DNA of 64,000 nucleotides from Rhea pennata (GCF_028389875.1 NC_084664.1:37768323-37832322); one strand, 5' to 3'. Counted from the first letter of the stretch, positions 13,101 through 26,389 are shown. Translations and numbers: made by a program. Notes: a model not told the origin generated them from the letters alone.

Positions 13101-15764
13101 GAGTAACTTGAAAAAGCATGGTTTTAATAACTTTTGACACATCCAAGGAAGGGTTAAGTGCCTACAAAATAAAATAAAAAGCACCTTTTTTCTTTCATTA
13201 TACAGTCTGGCTAAAAAGCTTCTGAAACCAAAATTAAATACTACATTCCCATCCACTCCCCAATATACACACTCTAAAATAAATAATGGCCAAACTGATT
13301 TAAATGAAATTCTATAAAAGAATTTGTGCTTGTATGAAAATGGTACATTCGAGCCTGAAGCAAAAGTAAAACCGCCAAGTTATAAACTTCTCAAAGGGAA
13401 GGTTTATAATGGAAATGCCAACAGACCCTTAACTATAGTGGAGCTGTTAGGTGCCAACATATAAATAATTTTAGTTTTTGTGGTCACCTTACCATAAATT
13501 AGATACAGTGCAAGAGGAAACAGTAGGGTTCTGATTCAGTAAACAGTAATGACCAAGAGTGCATGTTTGGATTTTAAGACAAATATAGCACAGATTTGAT
13601 GCTGGCTCTGAAATTGAGTCTATAAGGGACTTCTGAATTTCTTTAAGTAGTAAGCAGGCCATATTCTGAATTCTTGAGGGCTTGTAAAATAAAAACTCCT
13701 TAACAAGCTTTGCTGCCTACTGTTTCAATCTTCTAAGAATCCTTTAACTCAGTTACCAAAAATTGCTCCATTCAAGTTTGGTGTAATTATCTAAGGAAAA
13801 ACAACATACTGATTAAGTGTACTTAGTCATATTCAATATTAAAACTGCTAGGCATATTAACACAGTAGAGGAACAAAAGTGTCAGTGACTGAAACAGTGT
13901 CAGATTAATCACCTTCTTCCTTATTAGATGTTCACTACATCTTTAGTAAAGATGCCTTCCTATCATCCAGTCTATTTCAGTGCAGGAACGATGCATTTAG
14001 GTGATTGAGTATGTTCATCTCGATCCTGGGAGGTATTTATGCCATTTTTTTGAAGTGCTTAAGACCTATGCACAATATGTTGAAGACAGCGAGTGATACT
14101 ATTAGTACTCTCTGTGGGAACTTGCATCTTGGACAGTGTGGGAGACCTCAGAGGCAGCCAGGATTCAGGCTGCGGCTGCTAAGAAGATGCTCTAACTCAG
14201 GAAATTCTCCTGCTTGCCAAGTTCACATCAGCTTCTCATTTAATGCTTCCGTTACAAAAGCTTCCCACTGCCCCAGCATCACCCTTAACTCTTTGCTAAT
14301 GTAAATTTCAAGATGAGTATCTCCAGAAATAAAAAGCTATACTCTTTGTTTACTCTAAATTACTCCACCAAATCCACTTCTAGTTTACTCTTAATTAGAG
14401 CCTCAGTAGGACAGTATTTCACATGCCAATAACATTAGTGAAAACTGTGGTTTGAAATCTATGTTCTTCCAGCATATTCAATCTGAAATGCCTTTTCAAG
14501 AGAAGAGCATTTACCTGCCCTCAAAGCAAGCAGACGCTGCTTTCATGCTACTAGCAATTTCAGAAAATCTGGGAAATGGTTATGTATCAAAGTAGTGTTG
14601 GACATCTCCAGATATCAGTGAAGTTTGAAGAGTTAACTGTTTATAGTCATATATGTACAGATTATCTATAGCTACAAGTTATTTTATTTTCATCTCTGGT
14701 AGCTCATGATTTTAAGCAAAAATATGAAATCTAACACAAAAAAACCCACAATGATTATGTTCCTTAGCCAGAGTTGAGAGAAACTCAAAAGTGACTTCCT
14801 CTGTACTCACACTGGCACTAACAGACACAAGCTACACATCCCCACTATGCATTCTCCTAAAGCAAAGGAAATACACAGATTGAGAATAAAATGAGAGTAA
14901 AAGTGTCTGTTATTTTTTACTGTACACAGTTAAACTATATAGGTAACTGAGTAACTATGATCTCACAGAGTTCGCAGCAGCTCTTGTCAGATAAAACAAA
15001 GGGACAGTAAATAATGTCAGATAAATATTATTGCCAATGACCTTAACTACAAATTAAACAACAGAAGTTTACCAACTGTGGAGCAACATAAAGAGATATT
15101 ATCAAATCATTATGTCACTTTATTTAGAATATGTAAAAGCTTTACTAAAACATTGTATAATGTTTCATACTTTTTCCCCTCCATTTTATTGAGGACATAT
15201 TTAACATTCTTCCACTAAATAAATAAATAAAACATAACTGCCAACAGAATGAGGAAGAGAACTGAAGGGTTAGCATTAGAGTGAGATTTTATGTGTTATG
15301 CTGTTCCAGCCACAGCCTTTAACTCTTCTGCAAATACCTACAGGTTAAAACTGTCTAAGCTCTATGAAGTTGCATGCACTGCATCCTGGCTAAATTAACT
15401 ATAGGAACAACAACAACAAAAAGTTTTAAGAATTAAAGTTGTTGATTAAATACAGTGCAGTACATTATTTTCACTTCAGGTCTTACGTTGTTCTTGGTAT
15501 CAAGAGAATTGTAGTTCAAAACTATTTCTTCAACTCAGGAATGAAGCTGCATGATCCTCTATTGTCCTCTGCATTTCAGCAGACTGAAGTGGTGAGCAAA
15601 TACTGCTGGACTAACTGAAATTTGAACTTTCATATCATTTGCATGCTCACAGTTGAATTCTGAATGCATATCAATGATAGGAGGCTGTATCGTTTCCCTT
15701 ATGTTTTCATTTAGTCATGAAAATCATGGATTCATTAGATGTGACGGAGAAGAAGGATTTATGA

Positions 15765-15918
15765 AATCATAGAATCATAGAACTGGTAAGGTTGGAAGGG
15801 ACCTCTGGAGATCATCTAAGTCCAACCCTCAAACAAGTGGCCCATACGGGGATTGAACCGGCGACCTTTGCGTTATTAGCACCACATTCTAACCAACTGA
15901 GCTAAACCTAACCCCTCT
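15765..15918 (-). mobile_element. tRNA-Ile(AAT)-derived SINE with CR1 3' tail (TguSINE1-like)
   Basis: On the minus strand the element starts with a tRNA-like head. It has an A box TAGCTCAGTTGG (15893-15904), an anticodon region CTAATAA carrying AAT (15875-15877) and a B box GGTTCAATCC (15850-15859), then the acceptor-side GTATGGGCCA. This matches the isoleucine tRNA pattern but the head is not a functional tRNA: the acceptor stem and D-arm region are altered and the 3' side runs straight into another sequence. That sequence is the CR1 3' end (AGATGATCTCCAGAGGTCCC, CCAACCTTACC) and the terminal ATTCTATG octamer repeats. A tRNA-Ile head with a CR1 tail is the architecture known for the passerine SINE TguSINE1, which uses CR1 machinery to move. 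Assignment to that family is by architecture, not alignment. Confidence 0.75.
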
Positions 15919-16871
15919 TGATGATATTTGTACATAGATGGTTTGTGTTGTTTGGGTTTTTCTATTTATTCTTTTAATCAACAGGAAGTTGCATCTGTAG
16001 ATTAAAATGCACAGTTGAAGTAACACTGAATTGCAAGTACAATCGCTTTGCACTAAGATTCAGACTAAACTGCATTTTCCCCAGCGCCAGCTCTAGTGCT
16101 TTTTAGCTGGTGGGAATCCTCTCCACCACTAAGGGCTGTTGTGCAAGCAGAGTGTACTTCCATCTCCACTCTGCACTGCCTACTCCAGTTTATACTTCCT
16201 GCTCTAGTGTGCTGTGGCACTGAGCTCAGTGCTGCAACATATGCCACCCACACTCAGCATAGGAGGGAAACTAGCCTCAGAAGATGTCGGTGTTATTAAG
16301 TTCTGGTGCAGATGCACCCCACTGTCCCTGCCATAACAGTCACCCTGTTTGGGGGGGGTGATTAGATGAAAACCCACATATTTTGAACACGAGGCTTCAT
16401 TCAAAGAGCAAAGAGAACTATGCACACTGAAAAACAAAACACACCTTTCAGAAAGCTACAAAGTCATCATTACTTTTCAGAAACATTTCCAAACACCACC
16501 TGCATCTCCTTAACTTTCAAAGTTCTCTAGAAGAAGCAATCAAAAATTAAAAAAAATTAAAATAAATTAAATTTCTTCCCCTAGGATTTATGACAGACTG
16601 GAATTTGAAGAGCTTTCTCACTCTGTGTATCACAGAATATTTGAAGGGATGAGCAAGACACTAGCAATAAAGCAGCCACAAGCAAAAAGAGCAGCCATTA
16701 GGAATTCAGTAACAGCTCACATACAGCCATGGATATTAGAATCAGTTTTACTGAGAAAAAGGAATGTTGGCCATAATTCTACAGTTATCCCTTACTCATT
16801 TTCAAAGAGTGCCATGGGGATTTTTAACTTCCATCTGGACAGTTTTCCTTTAATGTTTTTTGAACACCATG

Positions 16872-17268
16872 TGTGAGAACACAATAGAATTGTAGAAATT
16901 AGAGCTGGAAAAGACCTATTAGATCATGTAGCCATCCTCCTGCCAGTTAAAGATTTTTCCCTACAGAATAGTTCCTAGCACTTTGCCCAGTAGAGTTTAA
17001 AGCATGTCAAGACATTTGGCTTCAACCATCCCCTTTGGAAAATTATTCTACAGTGTATTAAGAATGTTGTTAGGAAGTTTTTCCTGATAGACACAGTGTG
17101 CATTTTTCTTTCCTTAATAATTTCCAGTCTATTATTTCTAGTTATACCCCATAGGGCCAGCCTGAATAACTCATCTTTACACCTTCAAGTAAATGAAGAC
17201 AGATACGTTTCCCTACACATTGCTCATCAATTGGCCAGACTACACACAGTTTTACAGCCAAAATATAC
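16872..17268 (-). mobile_element. Ancient CR1 LINE 3' fragment
   Basis: Antisense CR1-like sequence: 'agagctggaaaagacctattagatcat' type 3' end near 16905, then a block on 'taggaagtttttcctgata' near 17070-17090 and 'gttataccccatagg' near 17140. The wording matches an old CR1 lineage shared by reptiles and birds rather than the young avian CR1 copies at 17.8 and 33 kb. It is strongly diverged and 5' truncated. Confidence 0.6.
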
Positions 17269-17836
17269 ATTTTACTTTAATAAAATCAGTAATTCCACCC
17301 TTTTAGTCACTGTAGGAACAATTGCCTCCACTCCAGCAAACATTTTTAAATGATAGTCTCAACAAATCTGTTTATTCTTGCTTAGCCTTTCACTACCTTT
17401 TGTGTTCTCCACAGAAGTAAACTCACACTCACAAAAGAAAAAAAAATGTCACAAAGTCAGCACATCAGTAAATGTACCATCTAATCTTTCTGCAACAGGA
17501 GTTGCTGCCAACCTAGCACTCTAGACCCTCTACACAGGGTTTATACTGCCTCCATCCCCAGTACGTCACAACATGCAAATTGTCAAAGTGTAATTAACAT
17601 TTTCAAGATCTTCATTCCTTTCCATTGTCTATGTCTTGATAAAGACTTTCAAATATTTTAAAGTTATTAAGACTCAGAAGGTTTTTAAGCATCCCAAATT
17701 TCAAAGTATTTCTCTTCTTCCTTAAATCACAGTTCACCTGATTCTTCCCTTTTGGTTATCAGTTATTTCATGGATTATTATTAGCTCATGCAAATTTCAG
17801 AATATTTCAGTAACATTTTTCATACCCACTTTCACA

Positions 17837-18382
17837 CAGAATCACAGAATGGCCCAGGTTGGAAGAGACCTCTGGAGATCATCTAGTCAAATCCCCCTGT
17901 TCAAGCAGGGTCATCTGGAGTATATTAGGCAAGATCACATCCAGGCGATCTCCAGAGAAGGAGACTCTGCAACCTCTCCGGGCAACCGGTACCCATGCTC
18001 TGTCACTCTCACAGAGAAGAAATTCCTCCTCACATTCAGGCAGAACGTCCTGTGGTTCAGTTTGTGCCCATTGCCTCTTGTCCTATTGCTTGGCATCACT
18101 GAAAAGAGTCTAACCCCATATTCTTGACACCTTCCCTTAAGGTATTTGTAGATTTTGGTAAGATCCCCTCTCAGTCTTCTCCAGGCTAAACAGGCCCAGC
18201 TCTCACAGCCATTCCTCATAGGGCAGATGCTCCAGTCCCCTAATCATCTTCGTAGCCCTACGCTGGGCTCTCTCCAGTAGCTCCCTGTCTCTCTTGTACT
18301 AGGGAATCCAGAACGGGACACAGTACTCCAGATGTGGCCTCACCAAAGCTGAGTAGAGGGGCAGGATCACCTCCCTCGACAA
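17837..18382 (-). mobile_element. CR1 LINE 3' fragment, well preserved
   Basis: Classic avian CR1 3' untranslated region and end of ORF2 in antisense orientation. It begins at 'agaatcacagaatggcccagg' (the 3' terminus) and runs through 'agagacctctggagatcatc'. It continues through the 'cagtactccagatgtggcctc' and 'gggcaggatcacctccctcgac' blocks to about 18382. It is 5' truncated and the reading frames over it are incidental. It is clearly younger than the neighbouring CR1 at 16.9-17.3 kb because the motifs are nearly intact. Confidence 0.9.
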
Positions 18383-19422
18383 ATATTACCATTCCACTTT
18401 GTGATTTTTAACTACCATCCCTAGATCACAAAGCTTTGCAAAAAATTACTATGATCAGATGAATTCAGCAAAAATATTAACAGAGGAAATAAGAACATGC
18501 CAGCAAATAAAACATTAGGCAAGACATGAAATGACTGAGGAGAGGTGAAAAAAGCTATACTCACTATCAGAGGCATAGAGAACTTTGTGACCAGCTGACC
18601 AGACGGTTGAGTATATCCATTCAGGCTTTAAAAATAAAGTATAAATCCAGAAGTAACAGCAGAGTAAAAAGTGGAATGCATTTAGGACCACCTTTCCCTC
18701 ATGTACAAGAAGACTTGCCCATGAGAGGAATAGGTCAGAATGACTGCTTTTAAGTTCATGAAAATGTTTCTTCTTGACAGTGTTTCAAAGATCCTAACAT
18801 CTAGGAGACACTCAAATCTCTTTATTTAGTAGGTCAAAAAGTGAAAATAAAGAAAAATTTCACAGCATCGAATACAGAAGATACTGTATTTCATGCTTTC
18901 TGACCATTAAAGAATTACATAATTTCTCAGATTAGAAATGGTGAATCAATCAACCAACTTCTACCCTCCTTTGAAGTCATAAGATTTTATTTCTCTAAAA
19001 ATGCATAAAGCTAAAGATACAAAGTAGATGCAGCCTAGAAAAGCCAGTTAAAAATAGCTCTAGAAAGACCCTGCAACAAAGGAGAGCTCTATTATTGACA
19101 AATACATAAATGATGCTTCCTCATTACAATATAACATACAAGTTAGAAGTTGCAACATTTGAACCACTTATTAGCATTTTCTATTATTTAGTCTAGTCTT
19201 AAAACATTTTTCAAGCCATCTTTGCAAGCATTAATGTGCACAGACACAGAGCAGTCTTTGTATTAACTCCGCTATAGGGTTCTCCTTTGCTTCACTGCAC
19301 TAGACCTTCAACATCCAACTAAGAGAAACACATTCACCCATTGTTCTATACATCCTACTTGTATCTGCTATCAGTATGTGATCACGCTATTGAAATACAT
19401 TCATCTCTCCAGTTTTGAAAGT

Positions 19423-19423
19423 C

Positions 19424-19446
<23 letters not shown>
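19423..19446. repeat. Poly-T tract
   Basis: About 24 T residues in a row. No adjacent element was recognised that would make it a retroposon tail. Confidence 0.8.
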
Positions 19447-19454
<8 letters not shown>

Positions 19455-22400
19455 ACCATGCAATACATTGCTCTTTGAAAGGAAATGAAGAAAAAGATCT
19501 CCACAGTATTTCTAAACACTTTTTCTTTGCTCCAAGTAAATGACAGATGACCACACAGAGAGTAATTCTGCAATTCACTCTTCAAGGGCTGACATTTTAT
19601 TCCATTATCAAAAGTCTCAATTTGTCAATGGTTATTGGTAATATTCTTCTGATCACTTAATGCTTAGCTGGAGCTGGAAGAAGTACTACTATGAGATGAA
19701 AATGTTTGAAATGGCAGCTGGAATAGAAACTGCAGCTTCTTAACCAGCTCCAGCCAAAGGTTCCATATAAAAGACGTTTTATCCTAGTGTTTATCACCAT
19801 TTTAGCATGACTAAATGACTGCACTTCTCTACATGATAGCTCTTGTTAATTATTAACAGACTGACTTTCTTATTGTCTACTATTGGCTAGATTAGATAGC
19901 AAGCAGAAAGACCTACCAAATTTCATAATCAGATTATAGTACATACTTCCAATGGAATTGAAAGCACTTTATCTGTAACTCTACAAACGTACAAAAAATC
20001 TTGCTGATGCATCTTTTAGTGAACTTCCAGCAGAATGCAGCAAAACATCTTTTGAACAGAAGAGGAGCTGGTATAACTTCAAGCATCAGTGGAGGGAAAA
20101 GAAGCTTAATTGAGAAGATAGTATCTAAACACTTACATCTGATGCATCATATAGAAAACAAAAAAAAATCATTTTGCTCACTGTAGTTCAGACAATGTAT
20201 ATTTTGTGCATTAAATCCAAAAGAGGTAAATATGACAGCAGCATCAGTGAAACCACGAGTAAAGTTTGCTCTGAACTGCAAGGTGAGAACCTGTATCATA
20301 CTTTCAGCAAAATTAGTGGAGGGACAAACTTAACCCAATTCTTAAAGCCTTACTTGAGATCCCTTGCTTGGCCAGTCTTCTATTCAATGTTAATGGAAGT
20401 CATTTGTAAGTATGTTCTCTATGCTTCTGTGGTAATTAGTCTTTTAAAAGCCTTTTATACACACAAAGATGCAGAATCCAATCTTTTCAAAAAGATCAGT
20501 TTACTCCTCTAGGTTTAGGGAAAAAAGCCAAAAATAAACAGATTTTGAAACTATTTCCTCATTTGTCATGTGTTCACAAAGAACTCACAGATGAGAGCAC
20601 CACTGGGAACTGTAACCCAACTTTCTCATGTGGACCTGCAAGTGATCCTAATCCCAGGGTAAAGCGATTGCTATCTCTAGAACGTATTAACAGCATAATC
20701 TGCATGCTGCTACAGGGATAAGAAGTATTTTCCAAAATTAGTTAATACAAAATAACACTGTAGTAACTTGGAGCATTAACTTCCGCTTACTGAGTGCTGA
20801 CTCTGAGCTGCAAGCAAATGTTATAGACTAATCATACTAAAAACACAGCAGTGCTATGTGGCAGCACAGACCCATTCTGAAAAAGAGCAAGAATATTTCA
20901 AGTTGTAAGGCTGCACATAAGCCTCTAAAATCTAGAACTAACTCCCGGCCTTATGACACTTCACTTGCAATGTCAAGACAGGATTAAAATCACTAGTATT
21001 TTCTATCAGGTTTAGAGATCAAGCAATTTTCAAAATATTACTTAGTTTGTGAAATAACTTATTCACAGTGCAGACAAATATTAACATCCACTAAGCAACA
21101 CGTGAATACTCAAACCAGAAGTGAAGCAATCTGCCAATAACAGCCAGGTCTAAGGTGTAAGGATGATAGTTCAGACATCCTGCTTCCTTTCCCTCCTCCC
21201 TCTCTCCCACAAACATCCTCACTCATACCTCCACCTGTATACTGTATTTCACAGCAATGGAATGATGTCTGTCAGCTTCTAGAGAGCTAAGCACACTTCT
21301 CCATTTAGTGTTTTAACAAGTGGCCAATAATGGAACCAAAACATACAAAAATACCCCAAAAGACATGATGTGTTAGGTCTTAAAAGATATAAAAAACAAA
21401 ACCAACATTAATGTTCTTTTATTCTGCTACTATACTTCATTTCTCAAAGTATTGATCAACTGCTCATTTTAGGCATGACTCATACAGAGTGTTACTTGGT
21501 ATTCATAAACACATTATCTACTAGCAAGCTAAATACCAATTCTTCCCTTCTCCTTCAGAGTATTATTCAGTGTGTAACTGATATCAAACACCAAATAATT
21601 TGTATTCAGATGAATCACTAAACACCAAAACATCCATTTGTATTCAGACTAGTCAACTCTATGTTACCACATTAATCTAGTCTCAGCATTATCACTCTCT
21701 CAGGAAACAAAACCCAAAGAACAGCTATTGTTTGGAAATCTTTTTTTTCTCTTCCTTCTTTCTTTGTAGTTAAAGTATAGTCAGCTTTTAAGCAAACATT
21801 TCTGGATAAAAATAAATTATAGAATTTCCAAAATACATCCCCTCAGTTAAACAACTTATCTGGGAGAACAGAGATTGAGGAGAACCACATAAAAGATATC
21901 AACATTGCCCAAATGGTAAGTGGAAGGTCATGCTATGTTTAGAAAAAGATCAGATACATACTCCACCCACAACATAGTCTTTTTCTGTGTTTTTTATTCC
22001 AGGCTAACAAGTTATCTAACTTTACAAAACAAGAACTAATAATTTGGCTGGGAAGAAAGAATCCTGTCTTCCCTATGATATCCTTCAATATCATCTGGGT
22101 TTTCCTGCTTGCTGTTCACATTAAGAATCGGATGAAAATTTTGGCTTCCTACATGTTGCCAAATCTTGCCTTAGTTTTCAGTTGAAAATTAAAAAGATGA
22201 TTATTTTTACTCCTTACCTACACTAACCTTACTGATCTGAAATTCAGGCTACACTCTTACTTTCAACAATAACAATCAGCTATGGTTTTGTTTTCAAAAG
22301 CTTAACTTTATGCTTCTGTTGTCTTCTATCCACAAAATTAGAGACTTGCCTGCTCTAAATTCTTTCTTACGAGATATGCAATACTCAGATTAGCAGTTAG

Positions 22401-23048
22401 TAGTCTCTGACATCAAGAACAAATATCACATGCACTTTTTTCAACTATTAAAGAAACAGAACGTTTCTAACCTAACTAGCCATTTCTTGACAACATACTG
22501 CTTCCCTCCTCCCTTCTTTCTCTCTTTTTTAATTAACTAAAAAGCATAAGAATTGATTAACAGTAATCCAAATTATCGAGTTAGTCTTTTCCTAACAAAA
22601 AGAAACATATGGAGACTGAAGCAATGTGAGTATCTGCATAATAATATGGCTTTCTGAAAGAAGTTAAATTAAAAGGACAATTGTATTATGCCATGTTAAA
22701 TCTCAATTTCTCCAGATCTGACACAAAAACAATATACTTAAACGCTAAAAATATTCCTAAAACAACAAGTAGCTTCTTAAATAACACCAGCCTTCCTCAG
22801 CTGCTCCCAAAAGAGCATGTAAAGCAGCTGCAGGAGTCAAAAATACACAGCACTGAAAGATGAGGCTTATCAGTCTGAGCTGCCTTCTTCTCTACTGCTA
22901 CAGCACTGCTTTCAGCCAAGAGATTACAAGCAGTATTGTCCGTTCATTCTTAGAAAGCATCAAACTCTTCAGACAGAGGTAAATGCTTGTCTGCATCACA
23001 AAGGAAACAGGCAGTCTTTTTTTCTTTAATATATAATGGAACAAATAA

Positions 23049-23053
<5 letters not shown>

Positions 23054-23092
<39 letters not shown>
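23054..23092. repeat. (TA)n microsatellite near the exon 4 donor
   Basis: About 19-20 uninterrupted TA units in HIBADH intron 4, a little over 100 bp downstream of the exon 4 splice donor. Length is likely polymorphic. Confidence 0.95.
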
Positions 23093-23095
<3 letters not shown>

Positions 23096-23102
23096 AGGAA
23101 AG

Positions 23103-23130
23103 CAATTTGTACCAACAAGGGTACAAATTG
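23103..23130. repeat. Perfect 11-bp hairpin next to (TA)n
   Basis: CAATTTGTACC (23103-23113), a 6-base loop AACAAG, then GGTACAAATTG (23120-23130): a perfect stem. It sits between the (TA)n tract and the exon 4 donor, 66 bases into intron 4 as transcribed. Confidence 0.8.
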
Positions 23131-23196
23131 GTGACTAGAACCCCTAACAAAGAGGTAATCTGTTTAATATGAGGTAAACTGTTAATGAAGACTTAC

Positions 23197-23318
23197 CTCC
23201 AGAAACTGGAGCATCCATGAATACAGCGCCCATTTTTTCAACTGCTTTAGCTAATTCTTTTGAAACTGCAGGGTCAATAGTACTGGAATCTATTAACAAT
23301 GAGCCTTTCTTCACTTTC
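23197..23318 (-). CDS. HIBADH: HIBADH exon 4: 3-hydroxyisobutyrate dehydrogenase, mitochondrial
   Basis: This exon of 122 bases is flanked by a TTTTAG acceptor just above 23318 and a GTAAGT donor at 23196. It starts by completing a lysine codon split with exon 3 and ends one base into a glycine codon. The encoded segment runs from KVKKGSLLIDSSTIDP to MDAPVSGG. The first part is the end of the Rossmann NAD-binding domain and the 'DAPVSGG' part is the conserved substrate-binding loop of the beta-hydroxyacid dehydrogenase family. HIBADH oxidises 3-hydroxyisobutyrate to methylmalonate semialdehyde with NAD+ in valine breakdown in the mitochondrial matrix. The catalytic lysine lies in later exons, outside the window. 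The match to vertebrate HIBADH is close to residue for residue. Confidence 0.97.
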
Positions 23319-25433
23319 CTAAAACAAAGATTAATTATTAAGTATTTGTAGCATAAAACATCTGCAGCTATAACCATGGCAATGAGCTTTCTCAGTATGA
23401 TAACAATGCAGATATTTTTTGGTACACTAATAAACACAAAGTTTTAAACCCTACTGAGCAAGATCTGCTGAGTGCGTATACTCCAATTATTTCTCTTGAA
23501 ATTCATGATATAGCACAGTTTTGAACGATTCAAAACACAATCAAACCTGAACAACAACAACAACAACAAGGGATGTTCTTCCTGCAGGAGCATCTGACTG
23601 CTTTTCACATCCTTTTTTCCCCCTCAATGTTTACCACACGTAGGAACTCAAATGATTAACTGGCTGGGCTGTATTATAAGAGCAAGTACTGCCAATCAGT
23701 CCTCAAAGCACTGCTATCCTGGATACAACTCTGCCACAGCTGCTTGACCAGCTTTGTGGGACTGATCCAATTACCTTTCTTCCCTGAAGAGTTTAAGCTA
23801 CAGAGACTTAGATCAGCTCAGTCCCGCTTTGTGAGGAATTAAACTAAGGACAGTAATGGAAGAAACCAATTAGCATTTCCTACACTGAAGGGAGAGCAGA
23901 GCATCCCTCAACTCTGTTTCGTTTTCTAATCACCGCACCTTAATAACACCCACAGTAAACTATTAATAGAGCTCTCAACAGTTTTAGACAATCTACTATA
24001 CTTTGTTCTTCTCAATGTGGAGTAATATTTATTCCCTTACTTTATAAAACTGGATAGCAATACTATCCTATATGATCCTCAAATGTATTGCATAGCTGTA
24101 GACACTGCTAGGAGCAATACGTTACTAGTTGAAATACTTTTCAAACACTACTAATTAATTTGGCAAGTCCAGAAACTCTGTGCATTTCCGCTATTAGAAT
24201 TCTGCAAATAATTGATTTTAAGCTCAGTGGAAATCTCTCCACAAAAGTTTAAAAACACTGTTTCAAATTAAACAAACTCTTTAGGTATTTTCTTGCATAA
24301 TATATAGGGAAGAAAATACCTAAGTGATACAGTTTTTCTTTCCAAACCTCAAGATTAAAACCCACCTAAAATTGTAGAAAAAAAGCAAAAAAGGGTTTCT
24401 AGGGAAAAAAATATTTGTAAAAACAATTTGTCCAACAAATCAGTTAGATATAAAAATGTTAATCTGAAGCTAATCATCTCCAAAGGAGACTAATTTCATG
24501 GTTTGGAGAATGGGTAGGGAGTGGCTCCCCTTTCCGGATTTCAGAAGCATTATCATAAAACATACGACAAATCAGTACTTCAGTTCAAGATCCATTATAA
24601 AGACCTGAAACCTGGCTCGAAGTCTGAAGACTTTCAGAATATATTACTACTGAAAATATCTCTGTGTATTTTTCAATAAGACGAACTGTAAAGTTGAAAA
24701 AATCACTAACTATAAACAAAAAAAGAAAAGCGTATTATCTCTAATAAACCAAACGGTCAGCTGTGATGTTGATCTTCATGCTTAAGTAAGAGTAGATGTA
24801 GACAGGACTCCTGCGTATCCAATAGGTTAATTTGGCTTCGGGTTAAATAAAATATTAGATATATCAATGTTTCTGACTCTGAATAATCTTTACAACCCAC
24901 TTTTACCTATGAGTCTTAGAATCCCTTTATCAACAGTAAGGTGCCTGCTGAGACAAGAGATGTTAAGAGTAGAAATTAAGAAAGCCTTGTCAGCTAGTCT
25001 ATGTTACAGTACTTCAGTACCATGAACTTGATGGCATCTCTTCAGAATATTTACAGGATTTCAGATCAAAGAAAAAAGTATTTGAACAAATAATTATTAC
25101 CAACAAATAGTCTAGCTAAACTTGTCTGTTAATATATCTATACACATTATAGTAAAAGAAAGTTAACAACTTAGATAATATTTATCTCAAATTCATGTAA
25201 GTTATTATTCTACTGAAAATAGAACAGGACCTTAGCCAAAACAATTCAAATATCAACCACAGTTTAAGAGAACTCTTGTAATTAGAAATAACAATAGTGA
25301 GAAAACAGGAGAGTATCAAGTTAAATGCACTAAGGCACGGCAACACAGTTGAAGCAACAGTGATCTTTTGATAACCAATGTAATATAGCTTTGAGTATGA
25401 GTGAGAATTCTCCAGAGTAGAGTACACACTTAC
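23319..25433 (-). other. HIBADH: HIBADH intron 3
   Basis: Donor GTAAGT below 25434 and acceptor TTTTAG above 23318. It is A+T-rich and contains a short CAA repeat near 23553-23571. I see no gene or recognisable transposon in it. Confidence 0.9.
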
Positions 25434-25543
25434 TTTAGAATTCCATTTGCTCCTGTGTAAACATCTACTGCATTGGGGCTGGAAGGCAGCATGGTGATAA
25501 TTCTGTCTGCCCTTTCTGCTACATCTGCTGGAGAATCCATCAC
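25434..25543 (-). CDS. HIBADH: HIBADH exon 3
   Basis: 110 bases between the acceptor TTTAAAAG and the donor AA|GTAAGT. It opens in phase 0 directly after the CAG codon that ends exon 2 and leaves two bases (AA) for a lysine completed by exon 4. The peptide is VMDSPADVAERADRII, then TMLPSSPNAVDVYTGANGIL. This is the central part of the Rossmann fold, including the TMLP segment that contacts the cofactor in this family. Compared with the human sequence as I know it, changes are conservative and lie mainly in the SSPNAVDVYT surface stretch. Confidence 0.97.
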
Positions 25544-26386
25544 CTTTTAAAGGAAAAAAGAAATTTTATGTAAGCTTCTGCTTCTTGAAAAAGTTAGAGA
25601 AGGTAAACATACTTGTTGAACCTGTTATAATCACTTGCAAGCCATCAGTCACAATGAAGCTAGGTGGAAAAAAAAAAACAAAAGAGAACAGAACACAAGA
25701 CAAAGTCTGCCCTCATAACAGAAAAGTCCATTTATTGAATTCAGTAACCAAAAAACAAAAACAAAACTCCCAAAAGCGAAAAGGACATTCTGTCATGGAA
25801 GTTCCTCCAGAGCATTCATCAATGGCTATGCAAGCATCAACTAACTGTTACAGTTATTATTAATAGATTCAGCAACAATAAAGAGTATCATTAATATTAT
25901 AATGATCTGTTCTGCTAGCTGTATTACAGGCTGTGGGTTTTTAAGCTTCTAAGAATGCCTTAAGCAACATTTTTTATATACTTATTAGTCAATGTGAATG
26001 AATTTGAATTTCTACAATGCACGGTGTGGAAATTAATTAGGGTTAAAGAAATTGCCGTTTAACAGCTACCTGAAAACGTCGTTCCCTTTTATAAAGTAGA
26101 CATATCAACCAATCAACTACCTTGTTTCATCATTCCTCATCTATTTAAAACTACAGGCATTTGTTATCATATTTTGGTTAGCTTTGATATTAAAGGGCAC
26201 TTCTTATGTAAGTATATTATCTTATGATACACAATATATTTCTAAGTTCTTAGCATCAAAAAGAGCATTTGGAAGACATGCTAAATAATCTCTTGAAGGA
26301 CTTCTGAGATGTGATACGATGATGTCCTTGTTTTACAATAACCATGGAAAGACTGTTAATATTCACTGAACAAATTCCTTGCATGA

Positions 26387-26389
<3 letters not shown>

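Larger units (their letters stand above)
1..23196 (-). other. HIBADH: HIBADH intron 4 (partial, continues beyond position 1)
   Basis: Everything left of the exon 4 donor at 23196 is non-coding as far as I can read. The HIBADH exons that should follow exon 4 (end of the NAD-binding domain, catalytic lysine, C-terminal helices) were searched for by eye on the minus strand and not found, so intron 4 appears to exceed 23 kb. The stretch is A+T-rich with many short chance reading frames. Repeats inside it (CR1 pieces near 0.9, 16.9 and 17.8 kb, a tRNA SINE at 15.8 kb, simple repeats) are listed separately. Stretches 1-900, 1400-15760, 18385-23040 and the gaps between those repeats otherwise show nothing I can name. 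A short distant exon could have been missed. Confidence 0.7.

Noticed and set aside
12793-13256. Overlapping frames on both strands near 13 kb
   Set aside because: No similarity to the missing HIBADH exons or to any family I know; non-conserved composition.
15842-15910. Functional tRNA-Ile gene
   Set aside because: The head is degenerate and fused to a CR1 tail, so it is a SINE and not a tRNA gene.
20174-20512. 112-codon frame on the plus strand
   Set aside because: A+T-rich intronic DNA, non-ATG start, no recognisable domain.
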